Source of the DNA: Ruminiclostridium cellobioparum DSM 1351 = ATCC 15832
GTDB lineage: Bacteria > Bacillota > Clostridia > Acetivibrionales > DSM-1351
Direction of reading: 5' to 3'
Assembly (NCBI RefSeq): GCF_000621505.1
Contig: NZ_JHYD01000026.1
Span: 83,731-147,730 of the forward strand
DNA length: 64,000 nt
The first letter of the stretch is position 1. The number at the start of each line of letters is the position of its first letter. The notes below the pieces were generated by a model. That model saw nothing but the letters and a program-made list of their open reading frames with translations. It was not told the DNA's origin and searched no databases. Of this stretch, positions 53,176 to 61,433 are shown piece by piece. A program made the translations under genes and the position numbers.

Positions 53176-55635
53176 ATGAGCATAAAACCCGACTTTGCAG
53201 GTCAGTATTCATCCATTCAGGGTGAACTCTTAATATGTGAAGGCGATAGAACCTCCTCAGTTGTTTTATTACTTAAAGGTAAAATCGATGTTTTTTTATC
53301 ACCTTTTGATGATATTTTTAACAATAATGAATTGCTTATATCAAGAAGCTGCCGGTTATTTACACTGGAACAGAATACCTTTCTAAGCATCAACGATGTT
53401 ATAAGGAACGGACAGAATTCCTTCAGTCTGTTGGCAAGAGATGCCTGTACCCTGTATTGTTTCCCTGCAAATTCGTCAGCAGAAATAAGGAACATAATCT
53501 CTACCCAGAAGGATTATTCCGCTTACCTGGTTTCTTCTCTGGCCAACCTGATTGATTTGAGCTATAATTCCTACCAGAAGCTGCTGCCTATCTGTCATAA
53601 TATTAATGCTCTAACTCAGAATTTAATGACCTATTACTGGGCCATTAAAGACAAGTTTTACTTCAGCTATGCACCTGATATGGAAATACTTAATTCATAT
53701 CAGAGTATTTATGAAAACCTGAAACAGGATGGCTACAGATTTTTCCCTCTTGATCCGGATTTTGCATTTACTCATGATATGGCAGATACAATAACAGATT
53801 CGCCTGAGCTGGATACTTCAAGTATTGAATATTTTACAAGGTTATTAAACGTCCCGTTGGACAACCGCAAAACTTTCTTCAACAGTGATAGCTTTATATG
53901 TGAGTATCATATTCAAAAGGGCTCTGAAGTATTGGATACCATAATAGGCGAAATAAAGAATATCTTTTCTATATTATGTAAGAATATGGAACTTTTATAT
54001 TTATCGCCAAATAATTTATTGACTACATATGGCAGAATAGCCACTGATTCAAGGGATGATAAGGAAGCTGCATTAAATATCCTGAACATTTTGACACAGG
54101 CCATCGACATTACAAGTCAATGTATAGATAAACTGCAAAATGAATTCGACAGCTTCACAAACATTGATATTAAGGAATTCTCAGACCTTATAGAAAGTGT
54201 CCGGGCAAAAACTGCTATCGGTACAAGCTCAACGAATCCTGCAGATATTGCAGCAGGTTCGGAATTGCCCTCCGAGCTGGAGAACAGCCTGGAGAAGATA
54301 ATGAAGTATTGCTCCTGCCCACAGGATAAAATCGACAGCTTGAACAAGCGGTTGAGCCAGTTCAGGGCTCTCAAGGACAAAACATCTGCAGACCCTGAAA
54401 TAAGGGAACTCCGTTCTTCTATTGCAAGCGATTTCTTTGTCATTTATGATGAAGCTTTCAAGAGAACCCAGACCGACAACAGCTGTCCAAAACTGATAAG
54501 CATGTTTCTAAATTTCGGATACATGGACGAACGCCTGGTTACCAAACAGCAGGCTATCGCGCTATATAGGCTGTGCGACAAGGAATACAGCTGTTCCGAC
54601 TTCAACGTTTATAATACCAAAAAATGGCTTGAACTGATCTATAACAATAAGAAGGAGCCCTCAATCAACGATTTCGGTCAGGATTACTCCGATGTGTTCC
54701 GTGATATGAAGAAAAGGAAGATTGTAAGTGATGCCGATAAACCCGCTTATGACCGTGATTTCAAAGCCAAGGTCAGCTTTGAAGTCAATAACATGCTCAA
54801 GACAAACCAAAAAGTATGTCACGGCCATATGAGCAGTTACTTCCCCATACTTCACAAGGATATTATAACCCGCGATCTGGAAAAAGCCGTTGTTACACCT
54901 ACCAGACTGCAGCAGGCCATAAATAATTTACTTGCAATCGATTTTTCAATATTTTACAGGGAAATCTGGTATAAGAACGACGTAAGGGGTATAGAAAAAG
55001 AACCCATAATGAAAGAGATCCGACCGGATATAATTATTGTGCCTACCTTTGGTTCCAGAGTTTCCATGTGGCAGGAAATAACGGGGAAAGCGAGAAATAC
55101 GCCCGGCAGATTCATAGTTCCGGCCTTTACAGATGAAAATCTTTCTGAATTGGTGCTTAAATTAATCGGAGCCTTCCGTTGGGAACTGTGCAGAACCATG
55201 ATGGGAGTGGCATGGAATGATATTACCGAGAAGTCTTTGACTTCGGAATATACCGACTACATACAGTTTTTCAAGAAGAATCACGACCTGACCGAGGACG
55301 CAAAGGAAAAAATCAAAATTCAGATACAGAAAAACAGAAATGTAATGAGGGAAATTTTTACCAGCGATTATGAAACCTGGATCAATTATGAATCCAAAGG
55401 CATACTGAGGTTAAACAAACTGGCGCGTTCAATCCTGTTCAGGTACTGCCCTCCTCCCAGGGAAATGCGCAACGCTCTGGCAAAGCAGCCGGCCTTTACC
55501 GATCTTTTGACACAGCTTAACAACTCCAGGGCCAAAACCGCCAAATCGCTGACGGGAAAATACGCCAAACTGTTTAAAAATGACCCTATAGACAGGGATA
55601 TGGAACTTAATTTGATATTTTACAGGGATATGTAA
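53176..55635 (+). CDS. Large protein with N-terminal cyclic-nucleotide-binding-like domain, function unknown
   Basis: 819 residues. Residues about 14-105 resemble a cNMP/Crp-type beta roll (GELLICEGDRTSSVVLLLKG, LFTLEQNTFLSINDVI), but there is no helix-turn-helix. The central part (about 110-420) is helical. The C-terminal 400 residues contain a conserved-looking block, RPDIIIVPTFGSRVSMWQEI and RFIVPAFTDENLSELVLKLI, and RWELCRTMMGVAWND. No membrane segment or signal peptide. No family name can be given. It could be a ligand-sensing scaffold. Start after AAAAGGAG; own terminator downstream; monocistronic. Confidence 0.75.
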   Translation: MSIKPDFAGQYSSIQGELLICEGDRTSSVVLLLKGKIDVFLSPFDDIFNNNELLISRSCRLFTLEQNTFLSINDVIRNGQNSFSLLARDACTLYCFPANSSAEIRNIISTQKDYSAYLVSSLANLIDLSYNSYQKLLPICHNINALTQNLMTYYWAIKDKFYFSYAPDMEILNSYQSIYENLKQDGYRFFPLDPDFAFTHDMADTITDSPELDTSSIEYFTRLLNVPLDNRKTFFNSDSFICEYHIQKGSEVLDTIIGEIKNIFSILCKNMELLYLSPNNLLTTYGRIATDSRDDKEAALNILNILTQAIDITSQCIDKLQNEFDSFTNIDIKEFSDLIESVRAKTAIGTSSTNPADIAAGSELPSELENSLEKIMKYCSCPQDKIDSLNKRLSQFRALKDKTSADPEIRELRSSIASDFFVIYDEAFKRTQTDNSCPKLISMFLNFGYMDERLVTKQQAIALYRLCDKEYSCSDFNVYNTKKWLELIYNNKKEPSINDFGQDYSDVFRDMKKRKIVSDADKPAYDRDFKAKVSFEVNNMLKTNQKVCHGHMSSYFPILHKDIITRDLEKAVVTPTRLQQAINNLLAIDFSIFYREIWYKNDVRGIEKEPIMKEIRPDIIIVPTFGSRVSMWQEITGKARNTPGRFIVPAFTDENLSELVLKLIGAFRWELCRTMMGVAWNDITEKSLTSEYTDYIQFFKKNHDLTEDAKEKIKIQIQKNRNVMREIFTSDYETWINYESKGILRLNKLARSILFRYCPPPREMRNALAKQPAFTDLLTQLNNSRAKTAKSLTGKYAKLFKNDPIDRDMELNLIFYRDM

Positions 55636-55672
55636 ATAGTGTTACCATAAACGTTATGTTACTGATTGCCTG

Positions 55673-55708
55673 GAGGCCTGCATTTTCACATGCAGGCCTC
55701 TTATTTTC
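55673..55708 (+). terminator. Intrinsic terminator after the 819-residue protein gene
   Basis: Stem GAGGCCTGCA/TGCAGGCCTC with an 8-nt loop followed by TTATTTT. Confidence 0.85.
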
Positions 55709-55785
55709 GTCATTATTCCTTTTCCACAACAACCAGCTCAATAACTATTACGTTTAATAAATATTTATTTCCAATCCAGCTATAG

Positions 55786-56166
55786 CTATATTACCGCCAC
55801 ACACTCAATTTCAATAAGTACATCCTTGGGAAGCCTCGCTACTTCCACACAGGATCTGGCAGGAAAATCAGATGTAAAAAACTTCTTGTAAACTTCATTT
55901 ATTACTGCAAAATCATTCATGTCTTTTATAAAAACAGTAGTTTTTATAACCTTATCAAGGCCTGCTCCTGCGCCTGCCAGAACTGCAGCCAGGTTCCTGA
56001 TAGCCTGCTCGGCCTGTTGGGCCACTCCTCCGGCAACAACTTCTCCGCTCTTTGGATCAACAGGAATTGCGCCGGAGGTGTATACAAAGTTTCCGACTTT
56101 TACTGCCTGTGAATACGGGCCTATTGCTGCCGGCGCCTTATCGGTAGAAATAATTTCAAAGCTCAT
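55786..56166 (-). CDS. ridA: RidA family enamine/imine deaminase
   Basis: 126 residues, the usual RidA/YjgF length. It shows APAAIGPYSQAVKVGNFVYTSGAIPVD at 11-37 (split by eye into two motifs), AGAGLDKVIKTTVFIKDMNDF, and RSCVEVARLPKD with the catalytic-type Arg. It removes reactive 2-aminoacrylate-type enamines formed by PLP enzymes. It lies 17 nt after proA and is probably in the same operon. Confidence 0.95.
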   Translation of the reverse strand: MSFEIISTDKAPAAIGPYSQAVKVGNFVYTSGAIPVDPKSGEVVAGGVAQQAEQAIRNLAAVLAGAGAGLDKVIKTTVFIKDMNDFAVINEVYKKFFTSDFPARSCVEVARLPKDVLIEIECVAVI

Positions 56167-56183
56167 AACTAATCTCCCCTTTT

Positions 56184-57482
56184 TTATATATCCTGAATTT
56201 TCTTATTCAACTTAACATGTTTAAAGCTTTTTCTGTCATTGGCATAGTCATCTACGGTCTGACCGTTTCCAACAAGCATATACTTATAGCTCAACAGTCC
56301 GTCAAGTCCTACCGGACCTCTGGCATGAAGCTTGCTGGTGCTGATCCCCACTTCGGCGCCAAAGCCGTATTTAAAGCCGTCGCTGAATCTGGTTGAGGCA
56401 TTCCAGAATACATTTCCAGAATCCACCAGATTCATAAACTTCAGCGCTGTCTGCCTGTTTGAAGTAACAATACTGTCGGTATGCCCGGAACCATAAGTAT
56501 TAATGTGTTCGATAGCCTTATCCGCATCGGGAACAAGTTTTATTGAAATGGTGTAATCCAGATATTCTGTTGCCCAGTCGGAATCACTGGCCGCCTTTAC
56601 CTGTATGATTTCCCGTGTGCCCTCGTCACCGTAGATTTCAACGTTCTTTTTATCCAATTCGGCCTTTAGCACAGGCAGAAATTTTGCTGCTGCCGCCTCA
56701 TGCACAAGTAAGGTCTCAGTTGCATTACATACCGCCACATACTGGGTTTTGGAATCAACTGTTATTTTTACCGCCATATCCAGGTCGGCGTCCTTATCCA
56801 CGTATACATGGCAGATTCCGTCGGCATGCCCCATTACGGGTATCCTGGAATTGTCCATGATGTAGCGGACAAACTCATTTGAACCCCTTGGAATTACCAG
56901 GTCGATATATTCATCCATTTTAAGCATTTCATTTACATCGTCACGGCTCTCCAGAAGAGTGATCCAGCCTTTGGGAAGACCTGCCCCGATGGTTGCCCCG
57001 TCAATTATGTCGGTCAGGGCTCTGTTGGTTTCCACAGCCTCTCTCCCGCCCTTGAGAAGTACGCTGTTGCCGCTCTTGAGACAAAGGGTCGATATCTGTA
57101 CCAGCGCATCCGGCCTGGATTCAAATATAATACCTATCACACCTATGGGACAGGTTACCTTGTACAGTTCGAGTCCCTCATCCAGCATTGTGGAAAGCAG
57201 GGTGTTCCCCACCGGCTCCTCCAGCTTAATAAGGCTTCTGATGCCTTCCACCACATCGTTTATTTTTTTTTCATCAAACTTCAGTCTTTTTAAAAGCGGT
57301 GCCGCCAGCTTTTCCTCCTCACTTCTTCTCAAGTCAACAGCATTGGCAGCAATAAGTCTGTCTTTATGTTCAAGCAGCGCATCAGCCAATGCCGACAGTG
57401 CTTTATTTTTGGCAGTACCGTCAAGTTCGGCCATTCTTATGGAAGCTTCACTTGCCTTAATACAGACCTGCTTTATATCCAT
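56184..57482 (-). CDS. proA: Glutamate-5-semialdehyde dehydrogenase
   Basis: 432 residues from the ATG at 57482, after GATGGAGGTTAGT. The aldehyde dehydrogenase-type Cys lies in VAVCNATETLLVH, with KGGREAVETNRALTD and HARGPVGLDGLLSYKY at the C-terminus. It reduces gamma-glutamyl phosphate to glutamate semialdehyde for proline synthesis. proB is not adjacent. A CGCTGC/GCAGCG hairpin (57497-57511) sits directly 5' of the ribosome-binding site. Confidence 0.95.
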   Translation of the reverse strand: MDIKQVCIKASEASIRMAELDGTAKNKALSALADALLEHKDRLIAANAVDLRRSEEEKLAAPLLKRLKFDEKKINDVVEGIRSLIKLEEPVGNTLLSTMLDEGLELYKVTCPIGVIGIIFESRPDALVQISTLCLKSGNSVLLKGGREAVETNRALTDIIDGATIGAGLPKGWITLLESRDDVNEMLKMDEYIDLVIPRGSNEFVRYIMDNSRIPVMGHADGICHVYVDKDADLDMAVKITVDSKTQYVAVCNATETLLVHEAAAAKFLPVLKAELDKKNVEIYGDEGTREIIQVKAASDSDWATEYLDYTISIKLVPDADKAIEHINTYGSGHTDSIVTSNRQTALKFMNLVDSGNVFWNASTRFSDGFKYGFGAEVGISTSKLHARGPVGLDGLLSYKYMLVGNGQTVDDYANDRKSFKHVKLNKKIQDI

Positions 57483-57645
57483 ACTAACCTCCATCCCGCT
57501 GCTAAGCAGCGACACAAATAGAAATAAAAAGCCGCTTGCGCTTTTGTATTACTATAACACATTAAAATGATATAGTACACTTCCTTATGATAATTACACA
57601 AAAATTCCGCCAAATCGGAAGCTCTGTGCACACCTCTTCACTGGC

Positions 57646-59199
57646 CTATAAATCCCACTTCATAGAGCGCTCTACCGCATTTTTCCATTTTAAATATAAC
57701 GTATCAAAATGCTCTTTATTATTTGAAGGTCTGAATATTGTATCCAGGTTCCAGCTGTCGGCTATTTCCTCTCTGGATTTCCATATGCCAACCCCAAGGC
57801 CTGCCAGATAAGCCGCCCCCAGCGCGGTTGTTTCCCTTATTACCGGCCTGAGTACGGGAATGTTCAGTATATCGGACTGGAACTGCATCAGAAATTCACT
57901 TACACTTGCTCCTCCGTCAACCTTCAGCATATTAAGTTCCATGCTTGAATCCTTCCTCATGGCTTCAAGGACATCTCTGCTCTGGTAGGCTATGGCCTCC
58001 AGTGTTGCTCTGGCTATATGCATTTTATTGGTTCCTCTTGTCAGGCCTATAATTGTACCCCTTGCATACATATCCCAATAAGGAGCACCCAGGCCCGTAA
58101 ATGCCGGAACCACATACACTCCGCCGGTATCCTCCACCTGTTCGGCCATCATATCGCTCTGCTGCGCACTATCAATAATGCCCAATTCATCCCTGAGCCA
58201 CTGAATTGCCGCACCTGCATTAAAAACACTGCCTTCTAACGCGTACTCAACTTCGTTGTCTATCCCCCATGCTATGGTGGTCAGCAGATTATTTTTGGAT
58301 TCCACCGGAGTTTTACCGGTGTTCATGAGTATAAAACAGCCGGTGCCATATGTATTTTTTGCGTCACCGGGTTTGAAACAGGCCTGGCCGAACAGGGCCG
58401 CATGCTGGTCTCCCGCCATTCCCGAAACAGGTATCCCGGCGTCCAATATATTTTTGACAACCCTTTCCTTGTAATCCAGACTGTCATCAGTCTTTGATCC
58501 ATCTGTCCTGTATTTTGTATATGCGCATATGCCGGAGGAGGGAACCACCTTTGGCAGCATGCATTCCGGAATATCAAGCACCCTGAGCATATCTTCATCC
58601 CATTGGAGCTCCTTTATATTATAGAGCATGGTCCTTGAAGCATTTGAATAATCGGTTACATGGGTCTGACCGCCCGACAGTTTCCATACCAGCCAGGAAT
58701 CAATGGTTCCTGCCAGAAGTTCACCTTTTTCGGCCTTTTCCCTGGCACCTTCAACGTTATCAAGTATCCATTTGATTTTAGTTCCTGAAAAATAAGCATC
58801 TATTACAAGGCCGGTTTTTCGCTTGATATCAGCCACCAACCCGCTTATTTTCAAATTGTCGCAGATATCGGAGCTTCTCCTGCACTGCCACACGATGGCA
58901 TTATAAACAGGTTTGCCGGTGGACTTTTCCCATACCACCACTGTTTCCCTCTGATTTGTTATGCCGATACAGGCAATCTGCTCCGGGCTGACAGCAGCCT
59001 CTTCAATAGCTCCTGTCATTGCCTCCAGCTGGTCATCGTATATGACAGAGGGATCATGCTCGACCCAGCCCGGCTGAGGGTATATCTGTCTCAAGGGAAC
59101 GCTCTTCATACCGGCTATCTGACCTGTCAGGCTGTCGAACAGGACCGCTCTGGAACTGGTAGTTCCCTGGTCCAACGACAAAATATATCTCTTCTGCAT
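57646..59199 (-). CDS. glpK: Glycerol kinase
   Basis: 517 residues. FGGY-family kinase with [49 protein letters not shown] and [14 protein letters not shown]. It phosphorylates glycerol to glycerol-3-phosphate. It is about 15-20 residues longer than the typical enzyme. No glpF or glpD is adjacent. The start after GGAGGACATT is firm. Confidence 0.96.
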   Translation of the reverse strand: MQKRYILSLDQGTTSSRAVLFDSLTGQIAGMKSVPLRQIYPQPGWVEHDPSVIYDDQLEAMTGAIEEAAVSPEQIACIGITNQRETVVVWEKSTGKPVYNAIVWQCRRSSDICDNLKISGLVADIKRKTGLVIDAYFSGTKIKWILDNVEGAREKAEKGELLAGTIDSWLVWKLSGGQTHVTDYSNASRTMLYNIKELQWDEDMLRVLDIPECMLPKVVPSSGICAYTKYRTDGSKTDDSLDYKERVVKNILDAGIPVSGMAGDQHAALFGQACFKPGDAKNTYGTGCFILMNTGKTPVESKNNLLTTIAWGIDNEVEYALEGSVFNAGAAIQWLRDELGIIDSAQQSDMMAEQVEDTGGVYVVPAFTGLGAPYWDMYARGTIIGLTRGTNKMHIARATLEAIAYQSRDVLEAMRKDSSMELNMLKVDGGASVSEFLMQFQSDILNIPVLRPVIRETTALGAAYLAGLGVGIWKSREEIADSWNLDTIFRPSNNKEHFDTLYLKWKNAVERSMKWDL

Positions 59200-59249
59200 A
59201 ATGTCCTCCCATATAGATAAATTATAAATATATCACTAATAATATAATA

Positions 59250-59564
59250 TTATACCATTCTTACCAATATCAGCTCACATACGTATACCGCTATGATGGC
59301 ACAGACAGCCACCTGCAAAAGTCCTCTTTCAAAGTACGCCATGACCGAAGCAATTACAAGGCCTGCTGCTGCAGACGCCAGATGCCCCGTAGAGGTCAGT
59401 ATGTCGGGAAATATCATTGCCCCCAGAACGGCATACGGCACATAGCTCAGAAAAGCCGTAAGAAAACGCGACCTTATTTTATTCTTGAAAATAGCCAGGG
59501 GCAGCACTCTGGGCAGGTAGGTGACCAGCGCCATCAGCAGTACTGCTGCCAACACCTTATCCAT
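59250..59564 (-). CDS. azlD: AzlD-family branched-chain amino acid exporter subunit
   Basis: About 104 residues from the ATG at 59562-59564 (MDKVLAAVL); an ATG four codons upstream is the alternative. Four membrane segments and the family motif TYLPRVLPL near the N-terminus. AzlD partners with AzlC to export branched-chain amino acids or analogues. Its start overlaps the stop codon of a possible 19-codon leader ORF by 8 nt, and a perfect 9-bp hairpin encloses the start region. Confidence 0.9.
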   Translation of the reverse strand: MDKVLAAVLLMALVTYLPRVLPLAIFKNKIRSRFLTAFLSYVPYAVLGAMIFPDILTSTGHLASAAAGLVIASVMAYFERGLLQVAVCAIIAVYVCELILVRMV

Positions 59565-59616
59565 ATAAATGCCCATGCCCAGCCTTTTGCACAAAACATA
59601 ATGATAGAAATGGCAT
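59557..59616 (-). CDS. Possible 19-residue leader peptide ahead of azlD
   Basis: ATG at 59614-59616 preceded by AAAGGAGGTACCGGGCCC, the best Shine-Dalgarno sequence in the region. It encodes MPFLSLCFVQKAGHGHLYG and ends with TAA inside the azlD start (ATGGATAA). GCCCATGCC at its start pairs perfectly with GGCATGGGC near its end, which would hide azlD initiation until the leader is translated. No branched-chain codon run is evident, so coupling rather than attenuation is the reading. Confidence 0.4.
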   Translation of the reverse strand: MPFLSLCFVQKAGHGHLYG

Positions 59617-59689
59617 GGGCCCGGTACCTCCTTTACTCATTTTTATAATTTCTTTCAACCTTTGAGCTCCTAATCCATATTATGGCTTT

Positions 59690-59717
59690 AAGCCGCACAG
59701 CGGCCGCAAAATTTTGA
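59690..59717 (-). repeat. Degenerate match to the proximal leader block
   Basis: In the azlC-azlD spacer, ATTTTGCGGCCGCTGTGCGG (minus strand) resembles ATTTTGTGGCCGCTATTGCG of leader copies A and B. The Shine-Dalgarno half is replaced, and no anti-Shine-Dalgarno block is present. It is probably an isolated GC hairpin of similar sequence. Confidence 0.35.
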
Positions 59718-59727
59718 TAAATACTTC

Positions 59728-60474
59728 TCATTCCCGGTCTGTTTCGGCATCCTGAGGCGGAAACATTTTAGCTCCCAGAGTACAGGCTATTGCCGTGGCA
59801 ATTATTATTCTCCAGCCCCCAGAAATAAACGAGAAAACAGGAATCCATTTGATAACGGTACTTATTATTATAGCGCAGCCTGCCACCACCAGCGCAGCTC
59901 TGGATTTTTTTGCAGCCGGAATTACCAGGGCAATAAACATTGCGTACAGTGCTATGCCCATCGAGTCCTGCAAAGTTTGGGGCAGCAGGGTACAAACCAT
60001 TGCGCCCACTGCAGTACCGGCCGACCAGCCAATATACGGGAGCAGCTCCAGCCCTGCCATGAAGGAAAAACTTATATCCCGCTTTTGCATTGCTGCCACA
60101 GTGAAGGTTTCATCGGTAACAACAAAAGCCATTATCAGCCTTTTAATGCTGGAAACCCCTGCAACAAGCCTCTGGGAAAGTGAAAGGGACATCAGCATAT
60201 ACCGGATGTTTATTACAAAAGTTGTAACAGCAATTTCGGTAAGTCCTGCACCTGCTATTATCAGATTTGTTCCTGCAAACTGTCCCGCTGATGTGATATT
60301 TGTCATGGATATTAGAATTACTATCCAGACAGGAATACCACCTCTGACGGCCATCAGGCCAAAAGTAAAGGATACAGGGAAATATCCCAGAGCAATGGGA
60401 ATACTGAGCCTGGATCCTTCCAAAAAATCTTTAAGGATATTGCGCTTTTTGTCCTGCACATTAACGGTAGTCAT
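59728..60474 (-). CDS. azlC: AzlC-family branched-chain amino acid exporter subunit
   Basis: 248 residues. The AzlC family is recognised by GSRLSIPIALGYFPVSFTFG, SAGQFAGTNLI and VVTDETFTVA, with about eight membrane segments. It is the large subunit of the AzlCD exporter, conferring azaleucine resistance in Bacillus by export. The azlD gene follows after about 150 nt, a wide gap for this pair, and that gap holds a small leader ORF and hairpins. Start after GAGG. Confidence 0.93.
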   Translation of the reverse strand: MTTVNVQDKKRNILKDFLEGSRLSIPIALGYFPVSFTFGLMAVRGGIPVWIVILISMTNITSAGQFAGTNLIIAGAGLTEIAVTTFVINIRYMLMSLSLSQRLVAGVSSIKRLIMAFVVTDETFTVAAMQKRDISFSFMAGLELLPYIGWSAGTAVGAMVCTLLPQTLQDSMGIALYAMFIALVIPAAKKSRAALVVAGCAIIISTVIKWIPVFSFISGGWRIIIATAIACTLGAKMFPPQDAETDRE

Positions 60475-60605
60475 TTATGTAAAACCTCAAAATATTCAAA
60501 ATAACGTTTGAAAATAATATTTGTATTATAGCACAAAGCCGCAGTTAAATCATATAAACAGCAGTGCATATACGCATACTTTCAAAAAGCTTACCCGCCT
60601 GACGG

Positions 60606-61433
60606 CTATGCAAATGGATTATAGAACCGGCTTCCGCCCGCAAAGGTTATGATAACTGCAATTACCGCAAGTATGACCAGGGCCGATATAACTGCAAAAT
60701 CCAGCCTTTTCATTTTTCTGGCAGCATACCAGGTTCTTTTGTTTTTCTTTCCGAAGCCCCGCAATTCCATTGCATTGCTTATGGTCTCGATCCTGTCCAT
60801 ACTTGAAAAAAACAAAGGTATCAGCACCGCAGCCACATTTTTTATTCTCTTCAAAAGGCTTACCTTCCTCGACATGTCTATACCCCTGGCTTGCTGGGCC
60901 TGGGATACAGTGACATAGTCCCGCTGCATATCCGGTATGTAGCGCAGGGTTATGGCCACAGCATAACTTATTTTATAGCTTATACCGATCTTATTTAAAG
61001 CTGAAGCAAATTCACTGGGGTTGGTGGTCAGTATGAAAAGCAGTGCAATCGGTATTATTGTGAAATACTTCAGTGCCACATTCATCTCATAAAAAAGCTG
61101 CTGGACGGTAAGATTGTAATTTCCGAATAAATGTACAATCAGGGTTCTGCTCTGATAAATTTTCACACCCTCTTCAGGCGAAAAGATAAAGATGGCTATC
61201 AGGTTGATACAAAGGAATACCAGTATCAGCTTCAGGACAAAGGCTATATCTTCAAAATCTACTTTCGAGACCCTGAATATGACCAGGCTCACAACAAACA
61301 TGAATAATAACAGCCTGGTGTCATATGTGATCATACTGGCCAGAGACCAGATCAGAAAATAAAGAAGTTTGGTGGTCCCGCTCAGTGAGTGGATGACACT
61401 TCCCTTATCGCTATAACTTAACATCCGCGCCAT
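60606..61433 (-). CDS. ecfT: ECF transporter transmembrane subunit EcfT
   Basis: About 275 residues from the ATG at 61433 (AGGAGG 9 nt upstream). It overlaps the end of the ATPase gene by 23 nt, so translation is coupled. About five membrane segments and the two coupling-helix motifs, QQARGIDM and MELRGFGKK, that contact the ATPases. It links substrate-binding S component to the ATPase. With its dedicated S component and fused ATPase it forms a group I ECF transporter. Confidence 0.92.
   Translation of the reverse strand: MARMLSYSDKGSVIHSLSGTTKLLYFLIWSLASMITYDTRLLLFMFVVSLVIFRVSKVDFEDIAFVLKLILVFLCINLIAIFIFSPEEGVKIYQSRTLIVHLFGNYNLTVQQLFYEMNVALKYFTIIPIALLFILTTNPSEFASALNKIGISYKISYAVAITLRYIPDMQRDYVTVSQAQQARGIDMSRKVSLLKRIKNVAAVLIPLFFSSMDRIETISNAMELRGFGKKNKRTWYAARKMKRLDFAVISALVILAVIAVIITFAGGSRFYNPFA

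Noticed and set aside
59690..59717. Third copy of the riboswitch-like leader in the azlC-azlD gap
   Set aside because: Only the GC hairpin resembles the proximal block. The Shine-Dalgarno half and the anti-Shine-Dalgarno block are absent, so it is listed as a weak repeat only.
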